Assembly (NCBI GenBank): GCA_021613375.1
Contig: CM038705.1
Span: forward strand, 4,345,864 to 4,409,863
Direction of reading: 5' to 3'
DNA from: Megaleporinus macrocephalus
Taxonomy: Eukaryota; Chordata; Actinopteri; Characiformes; Anostomidae
Length of the DNA stretch: 64,000 nucleotides
Part shown: positions 19,993 to 33,337 of the stretch, in pieces
Position numbering within the stretch: position 1 is the first letter of the stretch
Layout: each line of letters starts with the position of its first letter
Program-made: the position numbers and the translations under genes
Notes under the pieces: generated by a model
Databases searched by the model: none
Told to the model about the DNA's origin: nothing
The model's input: only the letters and a program-made list of their open reading frames with translations

Positions 19993-20601
19993 TTCTATCT
20001 TTCCAGCATCAGTGAGAACGTCCCCATCAAGAATTTGAATGTCCTGCACGTGCACACGCTCTAAAATCGTAATTAAAAGAAGGCCGAGAGTTGAGAATGG
20101 TGTCTACTGAAAGCATTTTTAATAATGATAATAATTAACCGCCTCAAAGAAGTGCCAGACACTGAAAAAGACCCAAAAAATACATTCCAAAACAGCTGGA
20201 TCAACACATCAGCCAGTGAAGATGCTGTAAGTACAAAGAAATGATGAGAAAGAGAATCTAAAGTTATGAGATTATAAACAGGCACCAGGAACTCTGAGCT
20301 CTCCTCCTGTCAATGACGGGCCACAGAAGAGAGTCGAGCTTCAGAGTCCACATTGTCACAGTTGCGTGCTGAGGTAAGTTCTGTCTTCGTCCGCCGGGAC
20401 TTGAAAGAAACAGATGGGTTGAAGTGGCGAGACTGTTGTGTAAACATGACTCACGTACATGCGGTTTAAAACTGCTGACTGAAAAGCTGAAGCAGATGTT
20501 GAAGCTCGTTTTCCACATCTTAAGCTCGTTTACTGGAATCTTAAAGCGACAGTTCATAGCTATGGACCTCCTCCCCAAAATGTAGTAGATCAGCTGAGAC
20601 A
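19993..20601. other. Intergenic sequence, nothing recognised
   Basis: Moderate-complexity DNA between two Tc1-type remnants. Open frames on the minus strand (20073-20602) show no family features. Confidence 0.4.
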
Positions 20602-21489
20602 TACACTAGATTGCCAAAAGTATTCACTCATCCAAACTATTGAATGCAGAGCGGGGTCGCCAACTTTCTACAGAGTCAATCTCTACAGACCTCCAAACTT
20701 CATGTGGTCTTCAGATCAGCTCAAGAACAGAGCGTAGAGAGCTTCGTGGAATGGGTCTCCATGGCCGAGCAGCTGCATCCAAGCCTTACATCACCAAGCA
20801 GTGGTGTAAAGCACGCCACCACTGGACTCTAGAGCAGCGGAGATGTGTTCTCTGGAGTGAACAAAAGGACAAGTTTGGGTTTGGCAGTTGCCAGGAGAGC
20901 GGTACTTGTCTGACTGCATTGTGCCGAGTGTAAAGTTTGGTGGAGGGGGGATTATGGTGTGGGGTTGTTTTTTAGGAGGTGGGCTCGGACCTCAGTTCCA
21001 GTGCAAGGAACTCTTAATGCTTCAGCAGACCAAAAGATTCTGGACAATTTTATGCTCCCAACTTTGTGGGGATAGTTTGGGGACGGCCCCTTCCTGGTCC
21101 AACATGACAGCCCACCAGTGCATAAATCAGCTCCATAAAGACATGGAGGAGCGAGTTTGGTGTGGAAGAACTTGACTGGCCTGCACAAAGTCCTGACCTC
21201 AACCTGATAGAACACCTGGTTGGGATGAATTAGAGCTGAAACTGTGAGCCAGACCTTCTCATCCAACATCAGTGTCTGACCTCACTAATGGTCTTCTGGA
21301 AGAACAGTCAAACATTCTCATAAACACTCTCCTGAACCGTGTGGAGAGACTTCCAGAAGAGCTGAAGCTGTTATAGCTGCAAAGGTTGGGCCGACATCAT
21401 ATTAAACCCTATGGATTAAGAATGGGGCGTCACTCAAGTTCATATGCGTGTGAAGACAGACGAGCGAATAGTTTTGGCAATATATTGTA
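20602..21489 (+). pseudogene. Decayed Tc1-like transposon with broken transposase
   Basis: Inverted ends containing ATTGCCAAAAGTATTCACTC and its mirror TAGTTTTGGCAATATATTGTA enclose about 890 bp, roughly half the size of a full Tc1 element. The transposase region is recognisable: helix-turn-helix/RRELHGMG-like [24 protein letters not shown] and a SPDLNLIEHL-type motif. It is broken by several frameshifts and internal deletions, including loss of the N-terminal part. No intact protein can be made. Confidence 0.85.
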
Positions 21490-21779
21490 CTTGCTTCTTT
21501 AGTTTTATCACTGGAGCTACAAGGCTAATGTAGCTCACAAGTATTGGAAGCCTGTACCCCAACAATTAGCCATGTGTAAACAGTAGGACTAAGTGGAAAA
21601 GTCTGGATTGAATGTCAGGAACCACATAACCAAATCTATCAGCAATTACTGAACACCTCCACACAGTTTGAGGCAAATGTGATGATGCTAACTGGTAGGG
21701 TATAAGACTCTAGCTACTTGTTAGCTACATTAACGTTTAGACTCAAATTATTTTAGAATTGCTATTCAAAAGTCAAAAC

Positions 21780-21781
<2 letters not shown>
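21490..21781. other. Intergenic sequence, nothing recognised
   Basis: AT-rich flank between the Tc1-like remnant and the (TA)n tract. Confidence 0.35.

Positions 21782-21860
<79 letters not shown>
21782..21860. repeat. (TA)n microsatellite
   Basis: A pure AT/TA dinucleotide run of about 78 bp. Confidence 0.95.
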
Positions 21861-21974
21861 TGTAATTTAGGACTTTTCTAATTTCATTTTCTAATTAAGA
21901 TATAATGAGGATCTAATAAACATTAATATACAAAATATAGTTAATAATAATTATTAGCACCCTGAATGTCTCCT

Positions 21975-22085
21975 ATATGGTGGACTGGTAGAGTGTAGTG
22001 TGTTACACTGCTGCCCTCCATGCTGTAGACTGGGGTTCGTTCCCCACCTGGGTAACCACCTTACTCTATAGCTATAAGACTCCTA
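21975..22085 (+). mobile_element. tRNA-derived SINE head (second family)
   Basis: GTGGACTGGTAGAGTGTAGT resembles a degenerate A box, and GGGGTTCGTTCCCC contains a near-perfect B box. The sequence continues ATAAGACTCCTAACACTACC, which in known fish SINEs runs into a CCTACCTGTGTAAAATG tail. Here that tail has been replaced by the 37-bp array. Confidence 0.65.
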
Positions 22086-23325
22086 ACACTACCTTCACCT
22101 ACCTGTGTTCAGGTAAACTGTAACACTACCTTCACCTACCTGTGTACAGGTAAACTGTAACACTACCTTCACCTTCCTGTATACAGGTAAACTGTCACAA
22201 TACCTTCACCTACCTGTGTTCAGGTAAACTGTCACAATACCTTCACCTACCTGTGTACAGGTAAACTTTAACATTACTTTCACCTACCTGTGTACAGGTA
22301 AACTGTCACAATACCTTCACCTACCTGTGTACAGGTAAACTGTAACACTACCTTCACCTACCTGTGTGCAGGTAAACTGTCACACTACCTCCACCTACCT
22401 GTGTACAGGTAAACTGTAACACTACCTTCACCTTCCTGTATACAGGTAAACTGTCACACTACCTTCACCTACCTGTGTTCAGGTAAACTGTCACACTACC
22501 TTCACCTACCTGTGTTCAGGTAAACTGTAACACTACCTTCACCTTCCTGTATACAGGTAAACTATAACACTACCTTCACCTACCTGTGTACAGGTAAACT
22601 GTAACACTACCTTCACCTACCTGTGTACAGGTAAACTGTCACACTACCTTCACCTACCTGTGTTCAGGTAAACTGTCACACTACCTTCACTTACCTGTGT
22701 TCAGGTAACTGTCACACTACCTTCACCTACCTGTGTACAGGTAAACTGTAACGCTACTTTCACCTACCTGTGTACAGGTAAACTGTAACACTACCTTCAC
22801 CTACCTGTGTACAGGTAAACTGTCACAATACCTTCACCTACCTGTGTTCAGGTAAACTGTCACAATACCTTCACCTACCTGTGTACAGGTAAACTATAAC
22901 ACTACCTTCACCTACCTGTGTACAGGTAAACTATAACACTACCTTCACTTACCTGTGTACAGGTAAACTGTCACAATACCTTCACCTAACTGTGTACAGG
23001 TAAACTGTCACAATACCTTCACCTACCTGTGTACTGGTAAACTGTAACACTACCTTCACCTACCTGTGTACAGGTAAACTGTAACACTACCTTCACCTAC
23101 CTGTGTACAGGTAAACTATAACACTACCTTCACCTACCTGTGTACAGGTAAACTATAACACTACCTTCACCTACCTGTGTACAGGTAAACTGTAACACTA
23201 CCTTCACCTACCTGTGTACAGGTAAACTATAACACTACCTTCACCTACCTGTGTACAGGTAAACTATAACACTACCTTCACCTACCTGTGTACAGGTAAA
23301 CTATAACACTACCTTCACCTACCTG
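22086..23325. repeat. 37-bp minisatellite, about 33 copies, grown from a SINE tail
   Basis: The unit contains ACCTTCACCTACCTGTGT and ACAGGTAAACTGTAACACT. Variants (TTCAGG, TATACAGG; AACTATAAC, AACTGTCAC) form short local blocks. Each unit carries the inverted pair TACCTG...CAGGTA and a consensus splice-donor string CAGGTAAAC. The array starts exactly where the SINE tail should continue. Confidence 0.9.
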
Positions 23326-23589
23326 TGAATACAATTGATGTAATATAGAGAAGTACAGTAAGTATGAATGGCAGTTTGTTGACTATAACATTGTAATTTA
23401 TGAAGTATATGTTATTTGTTTAATATAAATTAACAAATATATATATTAAATTAATATGACAGCAATTCTCACTTTATAAATAGTAATGTACATTTGTCTT
23501 GTAGCTCCGGTGATTTTTCTCCAAACTTGTTCTGAGCTCAACGTGTTTATCCCAGCCAACATGTCTATGTGGGCCCATTATAGATTTTT
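23326..23589. other. AT-rich spacer
   Basis: Nothing recognised between the two minisatellites. Confidence 0.35.
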
Positions 23590-24420
23590 TGATTGGTGAT
23601 ACATAGGCCCCAGTTGGATTATAACTTTGGGTCCCCATTTGGGTTACAGCTTTGGGCCCCAGTTGGGCTACAGTTGTGGGACCTGCTTGGGTCAGTTTGT
23701 GGGCCCCACTTGGGTTATAGTTTTGGGCCCCAGTTGAGCTACAGTTGAGGGACCTGGTTGGGTCAGTTTGTGGGCCCCACTTGGGTTACAGCTTTGGGTC
23801 CCAGTTGGGTTACAGTTGTGGGACCCGCTTGGGTTACAGCTTTGGGTCCCAGTTGGGTAACAGTTGTTCGTCCCAGTTGGGTCAGTTTGTGGGCCCCAGT
23901 TGGGTTATAACTTTGGGTCCCCATTTGGGTCATAGCTTTGGGCCCCAGTTGGGCTACAGTTGTGGGACCTGGTTGGGTCAGTTTGTGGGCCCCAGTTGGG
24001 TTACAGTTGTTTGTCCCCGGTTGGGTCAGTTTGTGGGTCCCAGTTGGGTTATAGCTTTGGGTCCCAGTTGGGTTACAGTTGTGGGACCCGCTTGGGTTAC
24101 AGCTTTGGGTCCCAGTTGGGTTACAGTTGTTCGTCCCAGTTGGGTCAGTTTGTGGGCCCCAGTTGGGTTATAACTTTGGGTCCCCATTTGGGTTATAGCT
24201 TTGGGCCCCAGTTGGGCTACAGTTGTGGGACCTAGTTGAGTCAGTTTGTGGGCCCCAGTTGGGTTACAGTTGTTTGTCCCCAGTTGGGTCAGTTTGTGGG
24301 TCCCAGTTGGGTTATAGCTTTAGGCCAATTGTGGAACCCAGTTGCGTTAGTGTGTGAGGGGCATTTGGCTTATAGCTTTGGGCCCCAGCTGGGTTACAGT
24401 TGTGGGCCCCAGTTAGGCTA
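23590..24420. repeat. GGGCCCCAGTTGGGTTACAG-type minisatellite
   Basis: Irregular units of about 22-26 bp built from CCAGTTGGGTTACAGTT and TTGTGGGCCC / TTTGGGTCCC, with larger blocks of about 275 bp repeated (23765-24035 and 24040-24310 are nearly the same). Degenerate copies continue to about 24.70 kb. The array has high GC for this window and lies downstream of the slc40a1 stop codon. Confidence 0.85.
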
Positions 24421-24479
24421 CAGTTGGCACCATTTGGGTCACTGTCAAGGGCCCTGTTAGGCTAAATCTGCAGGGTTAG

Positions 24480-25296
24480 AGTTATTTCTGTTTTGACTGT
24501 GTGACCAGTGTTCACATAGGACCCACTTGCAGCCCAGATTGGTCCCATTGGTGGGCAAATACACACAGGGCCCATATGAAGCCAACGGACAAATCTTTGT
24601 GGGTCCCAACTGGGTTGCCTAAAGAGGTCCCAATTGTCAGCCCACCTTTAACCCATGTGAGGCCTACATGGACAAGTTGGCTGGGATTGCATTCTCGCTG
24701 AAGAGGTTCCATCCTTTAGAAGAAGCCAGCTGAACATCGTTCCTTTAGATCATATTACACATTAGACACTGTAAGGTTGACTGAGGTCGAGAGATGAGGA
24801 CATGAGGTTCCACTTATCTTCTGAAAAAGAATATCTGTCGGCAAAAGGAAGCGTCTCTTCTTCTTCTTGTCTGCAACCGAAAACCCTTTACAGTGTAGAT
24901 GAGAAGGTTTCTTCATGCAGTACCAGCAAAGGCCCACAAACGCCAGCTGCTCGGCCTGCGCTGACCTGTTCGCAGGGCTGTGAAGGCTGCTGTGAGTTGA
25001 AAGGCACCGAAAACCTCTGGAGGAGCCAGTAGGCCTCAGAATGCCAACACGTGCTTCCCCAGACACCCAGTAGGTGGCACTGTTGCTGCTGTAGTTCACC
25101 TGAGGTTTGGAGCTGTGGCTGATGGAAGGCACAGAGACAAGCTTTCAGATATGGAGAGTGTTGAACTGATGATGATGTGATGAGACTGTGTAGCGGTTCA
25201 GTGTGGATCACACGGAGGGACACACATCCATTTCACGTGCTGGGGACAGAATCTGCCCCTGCATATGTTGCAGTGTTTGTCACAGGTACGGGGGCT
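24480..25296 (-). other. Probable 3' UTR and downstream flank of the slc40a1-like gene
   Basis: On the minus strand this follows the stop codon at 25297-25299. I found no AATAAA within a few hundred bases, so the cleavage site is unknown. Overlapping open frames on both strands here have no family features. Confidence 0.4.
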
Positions 25297-25556
25297 TTAC
25301 GTGTCGACACGCTGTTTCCTCTTGGCCTTCCGGGCGTACAGGAAGTACATGGTATGCCCCGTGGTGATGAACAGGACGGAGATGATGACAAGAATGCCGA
25401 AGTGCTGTGGCTGCGGCGCCGAGATGACCATGAGGAAGTGCAGCAGGTCCATCAGGTAGTTCATGGAGCTCTGAACTCCGTTGACCACACCGCGTTCGGA
25501 CTCGCTGATAGTCTCCTGCAGCAGCTGGGTGACCGTCAGGTCAAATGACCACAGGC
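25297..25556 (-). CDS. slc40a1: slc40a1-like coding exon 8 (TM11-TM12, stop)
   Basis: [42 protein letters not shown] and a last helix, ending in a short basic tail [12 protein letters not shown] and stop. The tail lacks the longer polar C-terminus of human ferroportin. Confidence 0.95.
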
Positions 25557-28500
25557 CTGTCGAGTAAAGAGCGTAGTGGGGTTATTAGGAACATGTGGAG
25601 CAGTTTTAACTAGTTTAAGAGAAAGATGGAATTTTGTTGGGCTATGGTCAGATTTTATTAGAATTGTGTCAGTTCAGGTTCAGATGGATTTTTGGCAAAT
25701 ACAGTTGGTTCAGACAGAATTCTGGAGGGCTATAGTTGGCTCAGACAAAACTTTGTTTGGCTACTGTCGGGTCCAGATAGAATTTTGTTGGGCTACAGTT
25801 GGTTTAGGCAGATCACTGTTGGGCTACAGTCAGTTCTGATGGGCTACAATTGGTTCAGGCAGATTACTGTTGGGCTACAGTCGGTTCAGGCAGATTACCG
25901 TTGGGCTACAGTCGGTTCTGCAGGGCCACAGTCGGTTTAGGCAGATTACTGTTGGACTACAGTCGGTTCTGCAGGGCCACAGTCGGTTTAGGCAGATTAC
26001 TGTTGGACTACAGTCGGTTCAGGCAGATTACTGTTGGGCTACAGTCGGTTCTGCTGGGCCACAGTCGGTTTAGGCAGATTACTGTTGGGCTACAGTCGGT
26101 TCAGGCAGATTACTGTTGGGCTACAGTCGGTTCTGCTTGGCCACAGTTGGTTCAGGCAGATTACTGTTGGGCTACAGTCGGTTCAGGCAGATTACTGTTG
26201 GGCTACAGTCGGTTCTGCTGGGCCACAGTCGGTTTAGGCAGATTACTGTTGGGCTACAGTCGGTTCAGGCAGATTACTGTTGGGCTACAGTCGGTTCAGG
26301 CAGATTACTGTTGGGCTACAGTCTTTTCTGCTGGGCTACAGTCAGTTTATTCAGATTACTGTTGGGCTACAGTCGGTTCTGCTGGGCTACAGTCGGTTCA
26401 AGCTGATTACTGTTGGGCTACAGTTGGTTCTGCTGAGCTACAGTCGGTTCAAGCTGATTACTGTTGGGCTACAGTCGGTTCAGGCAGATTACTGTTGGGC
26501 TACAGTCTGTTCTGTTGGGCTACAGTCAGTTTATTCAGATTACTGTTGGGCTACAGTCTGTTCTGTTGGGCTACAGTCAGTTTATTCAGATTACTGTTGG
26601 GCTACAGTCGGTTCAGGCAGATTACTGTTGGGCTACATTCGGTTCAGGCAGATTACCGTTGGGCTACAGTCGGTTCAAGCTGATTACTGTTGGGCTACAG
26701 TCGGTTCTGTTGGGCTACAGTGGGTTCAAGCTGATTACTGTTGGGCTACAGTGGGTTCAAGCTGATTACTGTTGGGCTACAGTCGGTTCTGTTGGGCTAC
26801 AGTGGGTTCAAGCTGATTACTGTTGGGCTACAGTGGGTTCAAGCTGATTACTGTTGGGCTACAGTCGGTTCAGGCAGATTACTGTTGGGCTACAGTCGGT
26901 TCAGGCAGATTACTGTTGGGCTACAGTCGGTTCAGGCAGATTACTGTTGGGCTACAGTCGGTTCAGGCAGATTACTGTTGGACTACAACTGGTTCAGACA
27001 GAATTTTGTTGGGCTACAGTCAGATTCAGACACTTGAGCTATATTTGGGTTTGGACTAAATAAATGTAAGCCTGCGTTAAAGCTGTAAACTAAGCTATAA
27101 CTGTCGAAGGGCTCTCATCAAAAACAAATCAATACTGTATATTACAGATATTTCTAAAGAGCAACACAAACAACAAGATGCCATGTTTAAATTTACAATA
27201 CTGCCCAATTGCCCTTGTAGGCTTTGCACAAGTTTTGCAAGAATTAACCCACTTCATAAAATATTACTATTAATTATGAATTAAAAGAGTCAGTTTCTGA
27301 GACACCTTTCCCATCTCATCACTACGACCCCTGTGTACGCTAATGAAGCTGTACCATGGTATCTCCAGGTTTAATAAACAGAGAGCATGGTAAACGTACA
27401 TACTGTACAACCGAATGGGCTTGTTGTTATGGTCGATATTGTTTGAGCACCTCTGTTGTTGTAGGACTAAGTCCAGGCCGGTCAGTTGCAGCTCATTCCC
27501 GGCTGGGTTACACATTCAGCTGGAAAACTACAAGGATAAAATAAAAACAGACTAAACAAGGACTCTGCTCACCGACTCGAGCCATGATGACTCCAAGGAA
27601 CAGCAGAGTGATGGACATGTAGGACTCAGGCGTGCTCCCCGCTGGTGCATTTTCCAACAGCACAGTGTTGTTGGTCCAGTGAATGGAGGAGCGGTCAGGA
27701 AGTAAAGGCTGATTGCTGCCTCCCTGCAGCGCGTATGCATGTCTTTTGTGCCCTCCTCCAGTCATCCCCCCCACATCTGACCCGTTACCCTGGGTAAGCG
27801 CACCCAGGTCCATAGGGCTGCCGGGAGCGAACACAGAACACACACACAGTAGCAGGCAGGCCAGGTGCAGGCCGCTGGAGATCAGGCCGGTGTTGATCAA
27901 CCCATAGGCTTTGCGCAACTTGGTGAACAGGACGGTTCCCAGCAGGCCGGCCACGGCCGAGACGCCCATCAACAAGCTCAGCAGAGAGCCGCTGATGCCC
28001 TGGGTGTAGGCGTAGCCCGTGGTGATGCAGTCGAAGCCCAGCACGGTGGTGTACAGAAAGGCCAAGCCCAAACCTGCCAGGAACACAGGCTGCCTGTAGT
28101 ACGCCCTCCAGCCTTCCTTGCAGGTGCTGAGGAGCCCACGAAGACGATGGAAGCATGGGGGCAGCATGGAGGTCTTCTCCCTCGAGGGTGTACCGTCAGT
28201 ATCTTCTGTGAGGAACACCGTCGGCCTCAGCGAACTCTCACCTGAGTCACAGAGATGACTGTTAGGGCCACACAATGTGAAACATTTGAAACACAATAAA
28301 ATTTATGTTTATAAATTTATGATTATGTAGATACATATATATTCTTTACAGTATATTAATAATATAGTAGCAAATCTTTGATGTAGACATGTTGTTCAGT
28401 CCTTATGAAGGGATGAAGGAACAGTGTTGGTGATGATAAAGGAATGAAGGGATGAAGGAACAGTGTTGGTGATGATAAAGAAATGAAGGGATGAAGGAAC

Positions 28501-31500
28501 AGTGTTGGTGATGATAAAGTAATGAAGGGATGAAGGAACAGTGTTGGTGATGATAAAGAAATGAAGGGATGAAGGAACAGTGTTGGTGATGATAAAGGAA
28601 TGAAGGGATGAAGGAACAGTGTTGGTGATGATAAAGAAATGAAGAGATGAAGGAACAGTGTTGGTGGTGATAAAGGAATGAATGGATGAAAGAACAGTGT
28701 TGGTGATGATAAAGGAATGAAGGGATGAAGGAACAGTGTTGGTGATGATAAAGAAATGAAGGGATGAAGGAACAGTGTTGGTGATGATAAAGAAATAAAG
28801 AAATAGTGTTGGGGATGATAAAGGAACGAAGGGATGAAAGAACAGTGTTGGTGATGATAAAGGAATGAAGGGATGAAGGAACAGTATTGGTGATGATAAA
28901 GGAATGAAGGGATGAAGGAAGAGTGTTGGTGATGATAAAGGAATGAAGAGATAAAAGAACAGTGTTGGTGATGATAAAGAAATGAAGGGATGAAGAAACA
29001 GTGTTGGTGATGATAAAGGAACGAAGGGATAAAGGAACAGTGTTGGTGATGATAAAGAAATAAAGAAATAGTGTTGGGGATGATAAAGGAACGAAGGGAT
29101 GAAAGAACAGTGTTGGTGATGATAAAGGAATGAAGGGATGAAGGAACAGTGTTGATGATGATAAAGGAATGAAGGGATGAAGGAACAGTGTTGGTGATGA
29201 TAAAGAAATGAAGGGATGAAGGAACAGTGTTGGTGATGATAAAGAAATGAAGGGATGAAGGAACAGTGTTAGTCATGATAAAGAAATGAAGGGATGAAGG
29301 AACAGTGTTGGTGATAAAGAAATGAAGGGATGAAGGAAGAGTGTTGGTGATGATAAAGGAATGAAGGGATGAAGGAACAGTGTTGGTGATGATAAAGAAA
29401 TGAAGGGATGAAGAAACAGTGTTGGTGATGATAAAGGAACGAAGGGATGAAGGAACAGTGTTGGTGATGATAAAGAAATAAAGAAATAGTGTTGGGGATG
29501 ATAAAGGAACGAAGGGATGAAAGAACAGTGTTGGTGATGATAAAGGAATGAAGGGATGAAGGAACAGTGTTGGTGATGATAAAGGAATGAAGGGATGAAG
29601 GAACAGTGTTGGTGATGATAAAGTAATGAAGGGATGAAGGAACAGTGTTGGTGATGATAAAGGAATGAAGGGATGAAGGAACAGTGTTGGTGATGATAAA
29701 GGAATGAAGGGATGAAGGAACAGTGTTGGTGATGATAAAGGAATGAAGGGATGAAGGAACAGTGTTGGTGATGATAAAGGAATGAAGGGATGAAGGAACA
29801 GTGTTGATGATGATAAAGGAATGAAGGGATGAAGGAACAGTGTTGGTGATGATAAAGTAATGAAGGGATGAAGGAACAGTGTTGGTGATGATAAAGGAAT
29901 GAAGGGATGAAGGAACAGTGTTGGTGATGATAAAGGAATGAAGGGATGAAGGAACAGTGTTGGTGATGATAAAGGAATGAAGGGATGTACAGGTACAGCA
30001 GTATGTTAGTGCAGTGTCTACCCTGTAAACACCTCCTGTCCCTCCTCCTTTCCAGGTAGAGCTCCTCCTTCTTGGTGGGCGGTTTGACGGACAGCTCTGG
30101 GACGATGCGGTAAACGCGGGACAGGAAGATAAACTCCACGATCAGGGACACCAGGTTCCAGCCCAGGATAAACCCACAGCCCACCACGTTCGAGGCCAGG
30201 GTCATCACCTGGCCCACAGCCAGCGGTGCCAGGATGTTGGTCACTTGGTCGATCCGCCTCATGGTGGCATTCATCCCTGTTAAAGGAGAAGGATGTTTAA
30301 AAATGTTAAAAATGAACTTTTTAACAGAGATTTTCAAAATTTAAAACTTTTTAAAAACTTTTCTTCCAAAAAAATTTCACCAATAAAGGACATAAAACAA
30401 CAAATAGTTAAAAAAAATGCTGTGTCCAAATCTTTGGAAGGTCATACTACACTTTTCAGTTTTTGCACATTGTTTCTAAACTTTTGGACAGAGATTAATT
30501 TTTTACTTTAAAATTCTACAAACTTTGGAAAGTGATTCTAAATTTTCAGTGGTCATTCTAAAATTTGGATTGGTAATTGTAAATAAAAGTTTTGAACACA
30601 GCTTGTAAACTTTTAGACAGAGATGATTTTTTTACTTTAAAATTCTACAAACTTTGGAAAGTGATTCTAAACTTTTCAGTGATCATTCTAAAATTTGGAT
30701 TGGTAATTCTAAATAAAAGTTTTGAACACAGATTGTAAACTTTTGGACAGAGATTATTTTTTTACTTTAAAATTCTACAAACCTTTGGAAGGTGATTCTA
30801 AATTTTCAGTGGTCATTTTAAAATTTGGAATGGTAATTTTGAATAAAAGTTTTGAACACAGATTGTAAACTTTTAGACAGAGATTTATAATTCTAATATT
30901 TTATACAGAATTCAGGACATTAAAAGGCATATCATTTAAGCTAAGAATACACTATAATTTCACCATCAGTTTCAAATTTTACAATAACTTGTAATAGTAA
31001 TTCTTTTAAATGGTAATTCTATACCTTTCAATGATTATTCTATACTTCTGAGTGGTGATTCTTAATATTTAGAAAATGATTCTATGTATTCGAAAAGTGA
31101 ATCCATAAAATTTAAGAAAAGATTCTAAAATGTTTAATTGTGATTTTATAGTTTTAAGTAATGATTTTTGAAAGTTTGATTGTTGTCTTGGAATTTTGGG
31201 ACAAAGATTTAAGGTTTTTAAAATTGTTTTTTGAATTTTGAATAAAGATTCAAAATTTGTAATGGTGATTTTTAAATTTTGAATAAAGCTTATGAAGTTC
31301 TGAATAGTGAGTCTAAGTACTTGGAAAAAGATTCAGTTTTTTGTAGTAATGATTTTAAAATTTGAGGAAAGATTCTAAATATATTTTTGACAATGTTTTG
31401 AAAATGTAAGATTCTAAGCTTTTGGACAAAGCTGCATAGCTGAAAGCCTAAAGTGAGGATTATCCCGTATCTCTTCTCTTATTGGACAGTCTTAAGTTAT

Positions 31501-33301
31501 CTGGTTAAAAACACACGGTGCTAATCTTACCTGCTAGGTGGCCGCGGTTGTAGCCAGTGATAACCACTATCCAGTCCCTCTGGATGGCGATGGTGAGCGC
31601 TGTGCTGGCGAGGTTAGCCACATCTGCCAGGACGATCACCACCGTATAACAAACCACCTTGAGTGAGTCATGTGATGCGACATGTTACTACACACACTAC
31701 TACAGGGCGGAGACTAGAGTGATTAATAACATCACTGACCGTGTTTTTAGCTGCTGTAGGTACGACTGCTGGCCAATCAACTAAAAATAATCTATATTTT
31801 TAATGGTTTTGATTTATTAATGCTTTCTTATTAACTTTATTAATGCATGGATTAATTAACTTCATTAAAGCTAATGCATTAACTTTATTAATGCTTATTT
31901 ATTAACTTTATAAATGCTTGCTTATTAACTTTATTAACATTTATTTATTAATTTTATAAATGCTTTTATATTAACCATATAAAAGCTTATTCATTAACTT
32001 TATAAATGCTTTCTTATTAACTTTATAAACGCTTATTCATTGACTTTATAAATGCTTTCTTATTAACTTTATTAACGCTTATTCATTGACTTTATTAACA
32101 ATTGATCAATAACCTTTCTATACATGCTTTTTATTAATTTAATGCTTTATTATTAATTGTATTAATACATGGATTCATTAACTTTATTAACACTTATTTA
32201 TTCACTTTAAAAATGCTTTCTTTTTAAATGTATTAATGCTTGTCCATTAACTTTATAAACGCTTTCTTATTAACTTTACTAACGCGTATCCATTAACTTT
32301 ATAAATGCTTTCTTATTAACTTTATTAGGGCTTATCCATTAACTTTATAAATGCTTTCTTATTAAATGTATTAATGCTTATCCATTAACTTTATAAATGC
32401 TTTCTTATTAAATGTATTAATGCTTATCCATTAACTTTATAAATGCTTTCTTATTAAATGTATTAATGCTTATCCATTAACTTTATAAATACTTTCTTAT
32501 TAAATGTATTAATGCTTATCCATTAATTTTATAAATGCTTTCTTATTAACTTTATTAATGCTTATCCATTAACTTTATAAATGCTTTCTTATTAAATGTA
32601 TTAATGCTTATCCATTAACTTTATAAATACTTTCTTATTAAATGTATTAATGCTTATCCATTAATTTTATAAATGCTTTCTTATTAACTTTATTAATGCG
32701 TATCCATTAACTTTATAAATGCTTTCTTATTAAATGTATTAATGCTTATCCATTAACTTTATAAATGCTTTCTTATTAACTTTATGTGTATCCATTAACT
32801 TTATAAATGCTTTCTTATTAAATGTATTAATGTTTATCTATTAACTTTTTAAATGCTTTCTTATTAACTTTATTAATGTCTATCCATTAACTTTATACAT
32901 GCTTTCTTATTAACTTTATTAACACTTATCCATGAACTTAATAAATGCTTTCTAATTAAATTTAGTAGGGCTTATTCATTAACTTTATATATGTTTTCTT
33001 ATTAACTTGTACCATATTAATACATGCACGCATTAACTTTATTAACACTTAATCAATAACTTTTCTGTTCTTCTTTCTTCTTCATTTCATTCATGTTTTT
33101 ATTAATGTTATTAATGCATGAATTCATTAACTTTATTAATGCGTATTCATTAACTTTATACAAGTTTTCTTATTCATTTCATTCATGTTTTTATTAATGT
33201 TATTAATGCATGAATTCATTAACTTTATTAACGCTTATTCATTAACATTATTAACTTTATAAATATTGTCCAGCACTAGTATGTACAGTAAAGGCTGTAT
33301 G

Positions 33302-33337
<36 letters not shown>

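Noticed and set aside
20602..21489. A usable Tc1-like transposase gene
   Set aside because: The frame is broken at several points and the N-terminal DNA-binding half is mostly missing, so it was recorded as a pseudogene.
24755..25223. Overlapping minus-strand frames just below the ferroportin stop codon as a separate small gene
   Set aside because: They lie where the 3' UTR is expected, show no family motif and have equally long frames on the opposite strand.
25850..26683. A 277-codon plus-strand frame with YSRF and QITVGLQSV repeats
   Set aside because: It is produced by the 31-bp array in intron 7 of the minus-strand ferroportin gene; several frames are open over the same stretch.
28356..30337. 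Two long minus-strand frames of about 300 and 350 codons
   Set aside because: Only 30022-30276 is a real ferroportin exon. The rest is a 39-bp minisatellite whose length is a multiple of three.
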